Below, in pieces: positions 1-5,557 of a stretch of 9,015 nucleotides of DNA; position 1 is the first letter of the stretch, and each line of letters starts with the position of its first letter. This DNA is from an uncultured Streptomyces sp. (lineage in GTDB: Bacteria; Actinomycetota; Actinomycetes; Streptomycetales; Streptomycetaceae): positions 1 through 9,015 of the forward strand of contig CAMLJW010000200.1 of the NCBI GenBank assembly GCA_946480485.1. Direction: 5' to 3'. The notes beneath the pieces were generated by a model that had not been told where the DNA came from, did not search any database, and was given only the letters and a program-made list of their open reading frames with translations. Both the position numbers and the translations under genes were made by a program.

Positions 1-414
1 GAGGACAGGGATGTCCGCGGCGGGGTACATCTCGACGAGCGGAACGTAGGCGCCGTGGTCGAGACCGCGGTCCGGGATGTCCTGGACCGGCATGCCGGGG
101 GCGCGCAGCAGCTGACGGACGGACTCGGCGAGTTCGGGAGCGCCGGGAGCGCCGTACTGGACACGGTAGTAGTGCTCGGGGAAGCCCCAGAAGTCATGGA
201 CGAGCGGGACGGTCTGGACCGCGCCGAGGGCCAGCGGGGCCTCCTCCCAGTGGGCGGAGACCATGAGGATCGCCCTGGGGCGCGGGAGGCCGGCCGACCA
301 TGCGGCGAGTTCACCGGGCCAGATGGGGTCATCGGCCAGCGGCGGGGCACCGTGCGAAAGATACAGCGCGGGCATACGCCACGGGACGGCACGCTCTTCG
401 GTGGCGGCGGACAT
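1..414 (-). CDS. DODA-type (LigB-like) extradiol ring-opening dioxygenase, N-terminal part
   Basis: Partial gene running off the left edge; 138 residues are visible from the ATG at 414. The product resembles the class III extradiol dioxygenases of the 4,5-DOPA dioxygenase/YgiD type, cytosolic metalloenzymes that open catecholic rings. Visible motifs in family order are LSHGAPP (His21), SAHWE (His55), HDFWGFPEHYY (from His73) and RGLDHGAYVPL (His120), followed by MYPAADIPV. By family knowledge His21 and His55 are metal ligands and His120 is an active-site histidine; the C-terminal ligand would lie outside the window. A GGGAG ribosome-binding sequence sits about 9 nt before the ATG. The gene is divergent from a MarR regulator, a common arrangement for this family in actinomycetes, so induction by a phenolic or quinone-like ligand is a reasonable inference. 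The true substrate cannot be read from the sequence. Confidence 0.9.
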   Translation of the reverse strand, partial: MSAATEERAVPWRMPALYLSHGAPPLADDPIWPGELAAWSAGLPRPRAILMVSAHWEEAPLALGAVQTVPLVHDFWGFPEHYYRVQYGAPGAPELAESVRQLLRAPGMPVQDIPDRGLDHGAYVPLVEMYPAADIPVL

Positions 415-439
415 GGTATCGACTCCCTTCCGACGGACC

Positions 440-468
440 TCTCTACTTGAAGTCTCAACCTGCGCCAA
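440..468 (-). promoter_or_regulatory. Putative promoter of the dioxygenase gene
   Basis: On the minus strand, TTGGCG (463-468) and TAGAGA (440-445) are separated by exactly 17 bp. This fits a housekeeping-type promoter reading toward the dioxygenase ATG at 414. The -10 is imperfect because it lacks the final T. The spacer contains the operator-like dyad at 446-459, so a bound MarR dimer would block RNA polymerase. Prediction by eye only. Confidence 0.45.
446..459. promoter_or_regulatory. Operator-like dyad 1 (MarR site candidate)
   Basis: CTTGAAGTCTCAAC contains the inverted repeat TTGA-N4-TCAA. It shares 10 of 14 positions with the minus-strand reading of the second site at 488-501. It lies in the spacer of the putative dioxygenase promoter. 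MarR-family dimers normally bind such AT-containing dyads between divergent genes. Confidence 0.55.
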
Positions 469-487
469 CAGACCATACTCCCCTTTT

Positions 488-501
488 GTTCAATATTCAA
501 G
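488..501. promoter_or_regulatory. Operator-like dyad 2 (MarR site candidate)
   Basis: On the minus strand this reads CTTGAATATTGAAC, sharing CTTGAA, a T at position 10 and the terminal AAC with site 1. The extended region 486-503 is an imperfect 18-bp palindrome with 14 paired positions. Its centre is 42 bp from that of site 1, about four helical turns. It ends 11 bp before the putative marR -10, suggesting autoregulation. Confidence 0.5.
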
Positions 502-512
502 AAGCTGTCTCG

Positions 513-518
513 TACAGT
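513..518 (+). promoter_or_regulatory. Putative -10 of marR; transcript probably leaderless
   Basis: TACAGT fits the TANNNT -10 pattern and ends only 6 nt before the ATG at 525. Transcription would start at or next to the start codon. There is no purine-rich ribosome-binding sequence upstream of this ATG, which agrees with a leaderless mRNA, common in Streptomyces. No convincing -35 is seen; that region is occupied by dyad 2. Confidence 0.45.
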
Positions 519-524
519 AGATAC

Positions 525-1028
525 ATGAACCGGGCACCCGTTGAAGAGCCGCGCTGGCTCACCGATGAGGAGCAGCGCGTCTGGCGTGCGTTTATCCACG
601 CCGCGACCCTCCTTGAAGACCATCTGGACCGCCAGCTGCAGCGCGACGCGGGCATGCCGCACGTCTACTTCCACCTGCTCGTGCAGCTCGCCGAGGCGCC
701 GCACAAGCGGCTGCGCATGACCGAGCTGGCGAAGAACATGAAGATCACCCGGTCCCGACTGTCGCATGCCGTCGCCCGGCTGGAGAAGAACGGCTGGGTA
801 CGGCGCGAGGACTGCCCCTCGGACAAACGCGGGCAGTTCACGGTCCTGACGGACCAGGGCTACGGAGTGCTGGAGCAGACGGCACCCGGACACGTGACCG
901 CCGTCCGCCAGGCCATCTTCAACCGGCTCTCCCCGGACCAGCAGAGGGCCCTCGGCGAGGCGATGCGGATCATCGCCGAGGGTCTCCAGCCGAAGGAGGC
1001 GGGCGCGGACCTGCCCTGGCTCCGCTAG
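525..1028 (+). CDS. MarR-family winged-helix transcriptional regulator
   Basis: 167 residues from the ATG at 525, typical MarR length. After an N-terminal dimerisation helix (about residues 12-45), the winged helix runs from about 62 to 120. It contains LRMTELAKNMKITRSRLSHAVARLEKNGWVRRE in order, with the recognition helix around TRSRLSHAVARLE, followed by the family's wing signature D-x-R-G as SDKRGQFTVLTDQG. A C-terminal helical dimerisation segment (LSPDQQRALGEAMRIIAEGLQ) follows. The open frame extends upstream to about 300, but that stretch overlaps the divergent dioxygenase and has no family similarity, so 525 is preferred. The gene is divergent from the extradiol dioxygenase, with two related dyads between them, so it most likely represses both and is relieved by an aromatic ligand. 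That role is inferred from context. Confidence 0.92.
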   Translation: MNRAPVEEPRWLTDEEQRVWRAFIHAATLLEDHLDRQLQRDAGMPHVYFHLLVQLAEAPHKRLRMTELAKNMKITRSRLSHAVARLEKNGWVRREDCPSDKRGQFTVLTDQGYGVLEQTAPGHVTAVRQAIFNRLSPDQQRALGEAMRIIAEGLQPKEAGADLPWLR

Positions 1029-1049
1029 CTCCATCCTTCGCGGGTCACT

Positions 1050-1141
1050 CTTTCTGGCTGTGGAATGCGGCGGCGACGCCGGTCGCCCATTGCGCCTTTC
1101 TGGCTGTGGGATGCGGCGGCGACGCTGGTCGCCCATTGCGC
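1050..1141. repeat. Two tandem 46-bp repeats, each with a hairpin
   Basis: Copies at 1050-1095 and 1096-1141 differ at two of 46 positions (1064/1110 and 1080/1126). Each carries a 6-bp perfect stem, GGCGAC-N4-GTCGCC (1072-1087 and 1118-1133), whose loop is GCCG in the first copy and GCTG in the second. One of the two differences therefore falls in a loop and leaves the stem intact. The array starts 21 bp after the marR stop and could act as a terminator or mRNA-stabilising element. Confidence 0.8.
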
Positions 1142-1406
1142 TGATCCGGGGCACCCGTCCCCCTGATCGCGCCGACACGGGGGCTGAACGGGAAACCGAG
1201 CGGACGGGCGGTCCCCGGTTACTCGCCGGTCACTCCCCGCCTTTCCTGTGATCTGCATCACATACCCTCGGCCTCCCACGATCGGTCTCCTCCAACGCGC
1301 GCCCGCGCATTCGGCGGCACAGGGTGATCGGACAGGGTGCAGCCAGAAACGGCGGCTGCCTGGAGCGAGAGGCCCGCGCATGCAGCCGAGAGCGAGAGGC
1401 CCGAGC
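1142..1406. other. Non-coding stretch before the metalloprotease
   Basis: No recognisable gene is present. The protease frame is open back to a GTG at 1248, but the extra N-terminal residues show no domain and would place the signal peptide far from the N-terminus. The stretch contains the CRP-like palindrome at 1247-1262 and the first copies of the start-region duplications. Confidence 0.6.
1247..1262. promoter_or_regulatory. CRP-like palindrome TGTGAT-N4-ATCACA
   Basis: This is a perfect 6+4+6 palindrome. It matches the classical CRP/FNR-family pattern TGTGA-N6-TCACA and the GTG-N8-CAC core reported for actinomycete Crp. It lies about 145 bp before the preferred protease ATG, and TACCCT at 1263-1268 directly after it could be a -10. 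Regulation of the secreted protease by a Crp-type protein is inferred. Confidence 0.5.
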
Positions 1407-1470
1407 ATGCGGCCGACCAACCGCCGGATACGCCCGCGCATGCGACCGACCTACCGCCGGATACGCCCTC
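1363..1470 (+). repeat. Overlapping 27-bp and 33-bp tandem duplications over the protease start
   Basis: A 27-bp unit (1363-1389, 1390-1416; two differences) is followed by an overlapping 33-bp unit (1405-1437, 1438-1470; three differences). As a result the context GCATGC occurs three times, giving in-frame ATGs at 1380, 1407 and 1440. The first two are each preceded by GAGAGGCCC at the same spacing. The 33-bp unit encodes a repeated basic segment, RPTNRRIRPR and RPTYRRIRPR. Confidence 0.85.
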
Positions 1471-2723
1471 GCCGCCGCGCCGCCGCCCTCGCCTCGGTGA
1501 CCGTCCTCATCCTGGCGGTCGGGACCTCGGCCGGGACCGGGCATCTGAGGACCGGTTCGACGACGGTCTCGGGACCTATCCCGACGGCGCGCACGCGGGC
1601 GCTCGGCCCCTGCATGATCAGCAGCGCGATGGACGTACAGATGTCGGAGGGCATACCGACGCCGCCCGGCTACGCCCCCTCCACCGGCACCGTCAGGGCC
1701 CTGAACCTCATGGTCGACTTCTCCGACGCCCCCGGCCAGGGCAGCGCGCTCGACCGCTTCAGGGAGTTCTTGCCGCAGACCACCGACTGGTTCCGGACCA
1801 GTTCCTACGGCCGCCTCGACTACCGCCCCGAGGCCCCTGTCCGCGACTGGCTGCGGATGCCCAGGCCCTTCGAGGCGTACGGGATAGAGCGCGGTGCCCC
1901 CTTTGAGCCCGGCTACCGTGAGCTGGTCGAGGACCTCGTGGCCGCGGCCGACACCGAGGTGGACTTCAAGGCGTACGACCTCGTGAACGTCCTGTTCACC
2001 CCCAACGCCGGACCCTCCGCGCTGCACACCGTCCTGTCGGTGACCTTCGCGGACAACACGGAGGCGCCGGCCGCCGACGGTGTCCCCATAGCCAACGCGT
2101 CGTTCGTCTACAGCCGCCAGGACGACGGCTCCGGCTCGTACGCCGAGACCGGCTATCGCGTCCTCCCCCACGAGAACGGCCATGTCTTCGGCCTGCCCGA
2201 CCTCTACACCCGGGACGGGGGCGGCGCGGTCGGGCACTGGGACATCATGAGCGAGGACTGGGGGGCTGACAACGACCTGCTGGGCTGGCACAAGTGGAAG
2301 CTCGGCTGGCTCGACGACGAGCAGGTCGGCTGCGCGGCCACGCGCGGGACGACCGAGCACGTCCTGACGCCACTGCAAAAGCGCGGCGGTGGCGGCAAGC
2401 TGGTCTTCGTGCCGATCAACGCGACCACGGGGTACGCGGTCGAGGTGCGCATCCGCGGGGGCAACGACGTGGACGTGTGCAAGGCGGGCGTGCTCGTCTA
2501 CAAGGTCGACGCGGACGTCGGCACCGGCCGCGGCCCCATCACCGTGGTCGACTCCACCAAGGACAGCGGCGGCTGCACCCGCAGCCCGAATGTGCACGCC
2601 GATCTGTCCGACGCGCCGTTCCGCCCCGGCCAGCACTTCAAGGACTCCAGGACCGGGATCCAGATCACGGTCGGGAAGAAGGATCGCGCCGGGAACTACC
2701 GGGTGTATGTCACACGCCGCTGA
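1407..2723 (+). CDS. Secreted M6-family (immune inhibitor A-like) zinc metalloprotease
   Basis: 438 residues from the ATG at 1407. The N-terminus is highly basic, followed by a hydrophobic core at about residues 25-45 (AAALASVTVLILAVGTSAGT), so it is probably a Sec signal peptide and the enzyme is exported. The M6-type domain shows a conserved FRTSSYGRLDY segment (about 130-139). The zinc motif HENGHVFGLPD (255-265) fits HExxHxxGxxD, with His255, Glu256, His259 and Asp265 as predicted zinc or catalytic residues. GHWDIM (276-281) and WHKWKLGW (294-301) follow, as in InhA-like proteins. There is no C-terminal anchor. The start is uncertain: ATGs at 1380, 1407 and 1440 lie in a tandem duplication. 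1380 and 1407 both have GAGG 7 nt upstream, while 1440 gives the most usual signal-peptide length. It stands alone between the 46-bp repeats and a downstream hairpin. The substrate is unknown. Confidence 0.88.
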   Translation: MRPTNRRIRPRMRPTYRRIRPRRRAAALASVTVLILAVGTSAGTGHLRTGSTTVSGPIPTARTRALGPCMISSAMDVQMSEGIPTPPGYAPSTGTVRALNLMVDFSDAPGQGSALDRFREFLPQTTDWFRTSSYGRLDYRPEAPVRDWLRMPRPFEAYGIERGAPFEPGYRELVEDLVAAADTEVDFKAYDLVNVLFTPNAGPSALHTVLSVTFADNTEAPAADGVPIANASFVYSRQDDGSGSYAETGYRVLPHENGHVFGLPDLYTRDGGGAVGHWDIMSEDWGADNDLLGWHKWKLGWLDDEQVGCAATRGTTEHVLTPLQKRGGGGKLVFVPINATTGYAVEVRIRGGNDVDVCKAGVLVYKVDADVGTGRGPITVVDSTKDSGGCTRSPNVHADLSDAPFRPGQHFKDSRTGIQITVGKKDRAGNYRVYVTRR

Positions 2724-2731
2724 GTGCGGAT

Positions 2732-2754
2732 CGCGGGCGGCCCTGCCGCCCGCG
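2732..2754 (+). terminator. Strong hairpin, probable terminator of the protease gene
   Basis: A perfect 10-bp stem CGCGGGCGGC / GCCGCCCGCG with a CCT loop starts 8 nt after the TGA. There is no T tract, which is usual for actinomycete terminators. Confidence 0.75.
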
Positions 2755-2817
2755 GCACGGCCTGGCCACAGTGAGCACGCGCCGGCCTCCTCGGGGGCGG
2801 TGCGCCGACTGATCAAG

Positions 2818-2945
2818 GGCTCCCCGGGCCGTGGCGCCTGGGGCAGGGCTCCCCAGGGCCCGCGCCCAGTCAGGACGGGCCGGGCCGGCTCCCCAGGGCC
2901 GTGGCGACTGGGACAGGGCTACCAGAGGCCGTGGGGCGCGTGCGC
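2818..2945. repeat. Degenerate repeat of about 30 bp, four copies
   Basis: GGCT followed by a CCCC/ACC run, a GGGCC-like block and usually GTGGCG recurs with starts at 2818, 2847, 2887 and 2917. Spacings are 29, 40 and 30 bp; the second copy carries an extra 10-bp or so and is the most diverged. The array sits between the protease terminator and the IclR start, in DNA with no convincing gene. Confidence 0.6.
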
Positions 2946-2951
2946 GTTCAT

Positions 2952-2972
2952 TACGGTGTTCGGGACACCGTA
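2952..2972. promoter_or_regulatory. Perfect 8+8-bp inverted repeat at the IclR start
   Basis: TACGGTGT-N5-ACACCGTA ends 10 nt before the ATG and 1 nt before the GGAGAG ribosome-binding sequence. The left arm begins with TACGGT, which itself fits a TANNNT -10. IclR-family regulators often bind palindromes at their own promoter, so this is a good autoregulatory operator candidate. As RNA it would form a hairpin next to the ribosome-binding site. Confidence 0.6.
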
Positions 2973-2982
2973 CGGAGAGCCC

Positions 2983-4851
2983 ATGCCATCGACACACTTC
3001 ACGCCGGCGCCCGGCACCCACGACACCCCAGGCACCCCAGGCACATCGGGCACACCAGGCACGCCCAGCACCGACGACTCCGTCGTGCCCAGCGAAGCCG
3101 TCGCCCCGCTGATGCGCGGGATCACCGTGCTGCGCCGGCTCACCGAGGCGGGCGGGGCGTCGAGCCTCAGCGGCGTGGAGCGGTCCACCGGGCTCGCCAG
3201 GTCCACCGTGGACCGGATCGCGGCGACGCTGGCGCGCATGGGGTACGTACGGCTGGACGGGCGGGACGTTGTGCTCGCGCCACGGCTGATGGAGCTGGGC
3301 AACGCGTATCTGGCGGCGCTGCGGCTGCCCCGGCTGCTGGGGGCGCGTGCGGACGCGCTCGCGGACGAACTGGACGAGTCGGTGTCGCTGGCGGTCGCGG
3401 ACCGGGACGGGATCCGCTTCATCCATCAGGCGACGCGGCGGCGCGCGATATCGCTGAGCTTCCGGATCGGTGATCTGCTGCCGACCGAACGCACCGCGCC
3501 GGGGCCCCTGTTCGCCCTGGAGTGGATGCCTGAGGACTGGGCGCGGTGGCGCGCTCGGAAGGCCGCCGATCCCCGGGACCGCGGGTTTCCGGCGGTGCCG
3601 CCGCGTGAACGCCCCGCCCGGGACGAGGAGTTCGAGGAGCGGACGCGCCAGGCGCGTCGTCGGGGGTGGGCGCTCGACGACCAGTTGATCGAGCCGGGTC
3701 TGGCGGCGGTGTCCGTGCCCGTACGGGAGCCGGGCACCGGGAGGATCGCCTGTGTGGTGAGCGTGGTGAGCCACACCAGCCGGCACACCGCGGCCTCGCT
3801 CCGAGACACGCTGCTGCCCCGGCTGCGGGCGACCGCACACGCCATGGAGCAGGACCTGCGGGCGAACGGGCTCCGCGAGGCAGACGTGCGCGCGGACGAC
3901 CCGCGTGAGGAGGACGGGCCCAAGCAGAACGGGCGCGAGGTGCCCGCCGAGCCCGCGGCCCCGCCGTCCGGGCTCGCCGTCTGGACGGCGGCGTCGAAGA
4001 AGGAGCTGGGCCGGGAGTTCATCGAGTCGCTGGCGCGCGGACTGACCGTGCTGACGTCGTTCGGCGAGGGGCGGGCCGAGCTGACGCTCACCCAGGTCGC
4101 GCGGGCCACGGGCCTGGCGCGTGCGACGGCGCGCCGTGCGCTGATCACCCTGGAGCACCTGGGGTACGTCGCCGCACATGGTCGGACCTTCGCGCTGACG
4201 CCCCGAGTCCTGGGACTCGGCTTCCCACCGCTGTCGCGCACAACGCTCCCGCAGATCGCTGCCCCGCACCTGGCCGAGCTGGCCCGGCGGCTGCACGACT
4301 CGGCATCCCTGGCGGTGCTGGCGGGCGACGAGATCCAGTACACGGCCCGCGTCGCCACCAGCCGCATCATGAGCGTCAACGTCGCGGTCGGCACCCGGCT
4401 ACCCGCACACGCGACCTCGCTGGGCCGCGTGATGCTCGCGGACCTCGCGCCCGGCCAACGCCCCGCACCCGGCCGACACCCAGCACCCGGGCAACGCCCC
4501 GCACCCGGCCGACACCCAGCACCCGGCCAACGCCCCACGCCCGGCCCGCACGCGCCGACCGCGCGCACGATCACGGACCCCAAGGCACTCACGGCCGTCC
4601 TGAACCGCGTACGGGAGGACGGATACGCCCTGGTCGACGGGGAGCTGGAGGAGGGGCTCCGCTCCATCGCGGTCCCGGTGCGCGACCGCACGGGCACGGT
4701 GGTCGCTGCCGTGAACGTCGCGATGCACAGCTCCCGGCGCACCCCGGAGAAGTGCGTTGACGAGGTACTACCGGAACTGCGCGCGACAGCGACCGCCATC
4801 GAGGCTGACCTGCATGTCGCGGGCCGCTTCACCCGCGTCCCGCCCGCCTGA
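2983..4851 (+). CDS. Double-IclR transcriptional regulator
   Basis: 622 residues from the ATG at 2983, which has GGAGAG upstream; the open frame continues upstream but only through repeats and the protease gene. This is roughly twice a normal IclR protein. Residues 1-35 are a Thr/Pro/Gly-rich tail with short GTPG-type repeats. The first winged helix is at about 41-100 (GITVLRRLTEAGG, GLARSTVDRIAATLARMGYV) with an effector domain at about 111-290. A charged linker follows to about 340. A second winged helix spans about 346-410 (FIESLARGLTVL, GLARATARRALITLEHLGYV), with a PcaR/PobR-like effector domain at about 417-612 (SLGRVMLADL, DGELEEGLRSIAVPV). Family members control aromatic-acid catabolism, but no pca-type genes are visible here, so the ligand is unknown. 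Residues about 490-525 are a Pro-rich repeat replacing a normally non-repetitive segment. The palindrome at 2952-2972 suggests self-regulation. Confidence 0.9.
   Translation: MPSTHFTPAPGTHDTPGTPGTSGTPGTPSTDDSVVPSEAVAPLMRGITVLRRLTEAGGASSLSGVERSTGLARSTVDRIAATLARMGYVRLDGRDVVLAPRLMELGNAYLAALRLPRLLGARADALADELDESVSLAVADRDGIRFIHQATRRRAISLSFRIGDLLPTERTAPGPLFALEWMPEDWARWRARKAADPRDRGFPAVPPRERPARDEEFEERTRQARRRGWALDDQLIEPGLAAVSVPVREPGTGRIACVVSVVSHTSRHTAASLRDTLLPRLRATAHAMEQDLRANGLREADVRADDPREEDGPKQNGREVPAEPAAPPSGLAVWTAASKKELGREFIESLARGLTVLTSFGEGRAELTLTQVARATGLARATARRALITLEHLGYVAAHGRTFALTPRVLGLGFPPLSRTTLPQIAAPHLAELARRLHDSASLAVLAGDEIQYTARVATSRIMSVNVAVGTRLPAHATSLGRVMLADLAPGQRPAPGRHPAPGQRPAPGRHPAPGQRPTPGPHAPTARTITDPKALTAVLNRVREDGYALVDGELEEGLRSIAVPVRDRTGTVVAAVNVAMHSSRRTPEKCVDEVLPELRATATAIEADLHVAGRFTRVPPA
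4450..4557 (+). repeat. In-frame 36-bp minisatellite inside the IclR gene
   Basis: Three 36-bp units begin at 4450, 4486 and 4522; the first two are nearly identical and the third is diverged at its end. Each unit is built of two 18-bp sub-units, giving the peptide pattern PGQRPA/PGRHPA. It lies between SLGRVMLADLA and the TARTITDP segment of the second effector domain. The period is a multiple of three, so copy-number change would keep the frame. Confidence 0.9.
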
Positions 4852-5170
4852 CCCGATGTGCCCGCCCAGACCGACGCGGACGGGCGATCATCTGCGTCCC
4901 GCCCTTGGCCAGGTGGTGCGGCACCTCGAGTGGCCTGGTCGGCGAGGGCTCCGTACACGATGATCTCCACGACGTTTCCTCCCGCTGCGTGATGGTCTGT
5001 CCCACCGGCGCCCCCGGGCGGCTTCCCGGGTTCGTGCTCGGGCCGGCCGGTCCGTGGTGCGGGGACGTTCGGCCCAGCGGCGGTTGGTGCAGTACGTGCG
5101 GTGCGAGGCGGCTGGGAGCAGTGTCGGCCGGGACATACAAGCCCCTCTGACCGGCCCACCACCCACTATC
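4852..5170. other. Gap with no intact gene; possible decayed DNA
   Basis: No recognisable protein is found in any frame. A minus-strand GTG at 4970 has a strong GGGAGG 8 nt upstream and starts VEIIVYGALADQ, but the frame then runs antisense to the IclR gene with no recognised domain. This may be the 5' stub of a lost gene. On the plus side the stretch abuts the truncated CBS-BON remnant. Confidence 0.45.
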
Positions 5171-5541
5171 GTGAAGGTAGGAGGGCGCCTGATCCTGGTG
5201 CGTCTTGCGGGAGCCGGTCGGAGGCTCACCGGCGTGACCTGCTCGAGGGACTCCTGCGGCCCGACACGGAGATCCGTGACGAGGTGATCGACCAGGTACT
5301 GGCGCGTGGTGCTGTGGCTGGTGCCGCGCGGCATCGGCGTCTCCGTCACGGAGGGCGTGGTCACGCTCGCCGGCCAGACGAAACGCAGGAGCGAGACGGA
5401 GATCGCCGTCTCCATGACCCGGCAGATCGACGGCGTGGTCGCGGTCGTCGGCAAGCTCACCTGGCGCCTGGAGCACCCGTCTGCGGTCGGACGAACAGGC
5501 GCCGCACGGTGCGGGCCGACGACCGGCTGCGCAAACTCTGA
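5171..5541 (+). pseudogene. Truncated, frameshifted CBS-BON domain protein
   Basis: Fragments of an actinomycete CBS-pair plus BON protein appear in order but in different frames. GAGRRLTGV, the probable tail of the second CBS domain, reads in the frame of 5171. DLLEGLLRPDTEIRDEVI continues one frame over from about 5236. LWLVPRGIGVSVTEGVVTLA and MTRQIDGVVAVVGKLTWRLE, the BON domain, return to the first frame from 5312, consistent with one extra base around 5305-5311. The likely natural C-terminus VRADDRLRKL with TGA at 5539-5541 is again in the second frame. At least three lesions are therefore implied, and most of the CBS pair is missing upstream. Intact relatives bind adenine nucleotides through the CBS pair and often sit in stress or dormancy clusters; this copy is very probably non-functional. 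The TGA is immediately upstream of the flavodoxin ribosome-binding site, so the two were probably one operon. Confidence 0.72.
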
Positions 5542-5557
5542 GAGGAGGCGGACCATC

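Noticed and set aside
300..524. Upstream extension of the marR frame
   Set aside because: It overlaps the divergent dioxygenase, shows no MarR-like sequence, and the putative -10 at 513-518 lies inside it.
1230..2816. Long minus-strand open frame opposite the metalloprotease
   Set aside because: The opposite strand encodes a clear HExxH protease with signal peptide; the minus frame is a GC-bias shadow with no recognisable domain.
5130..5145. DosR/DevR-like box GGGAC-N6-GCCCC upstream of the CBS-BON remnant
   Set aside because: The halves resemble the dormancy-regulator box, but the spacing is two bases longer than the known 14-bp core and the inner bases do not pair.
3426..5162. Long minus-strand open frame opposite the IclR gene
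   Set aside because: It is antisense to two recognisable IclR units and lacks domain character; only its first dozen residues near 4970 were kept as a possible stub.
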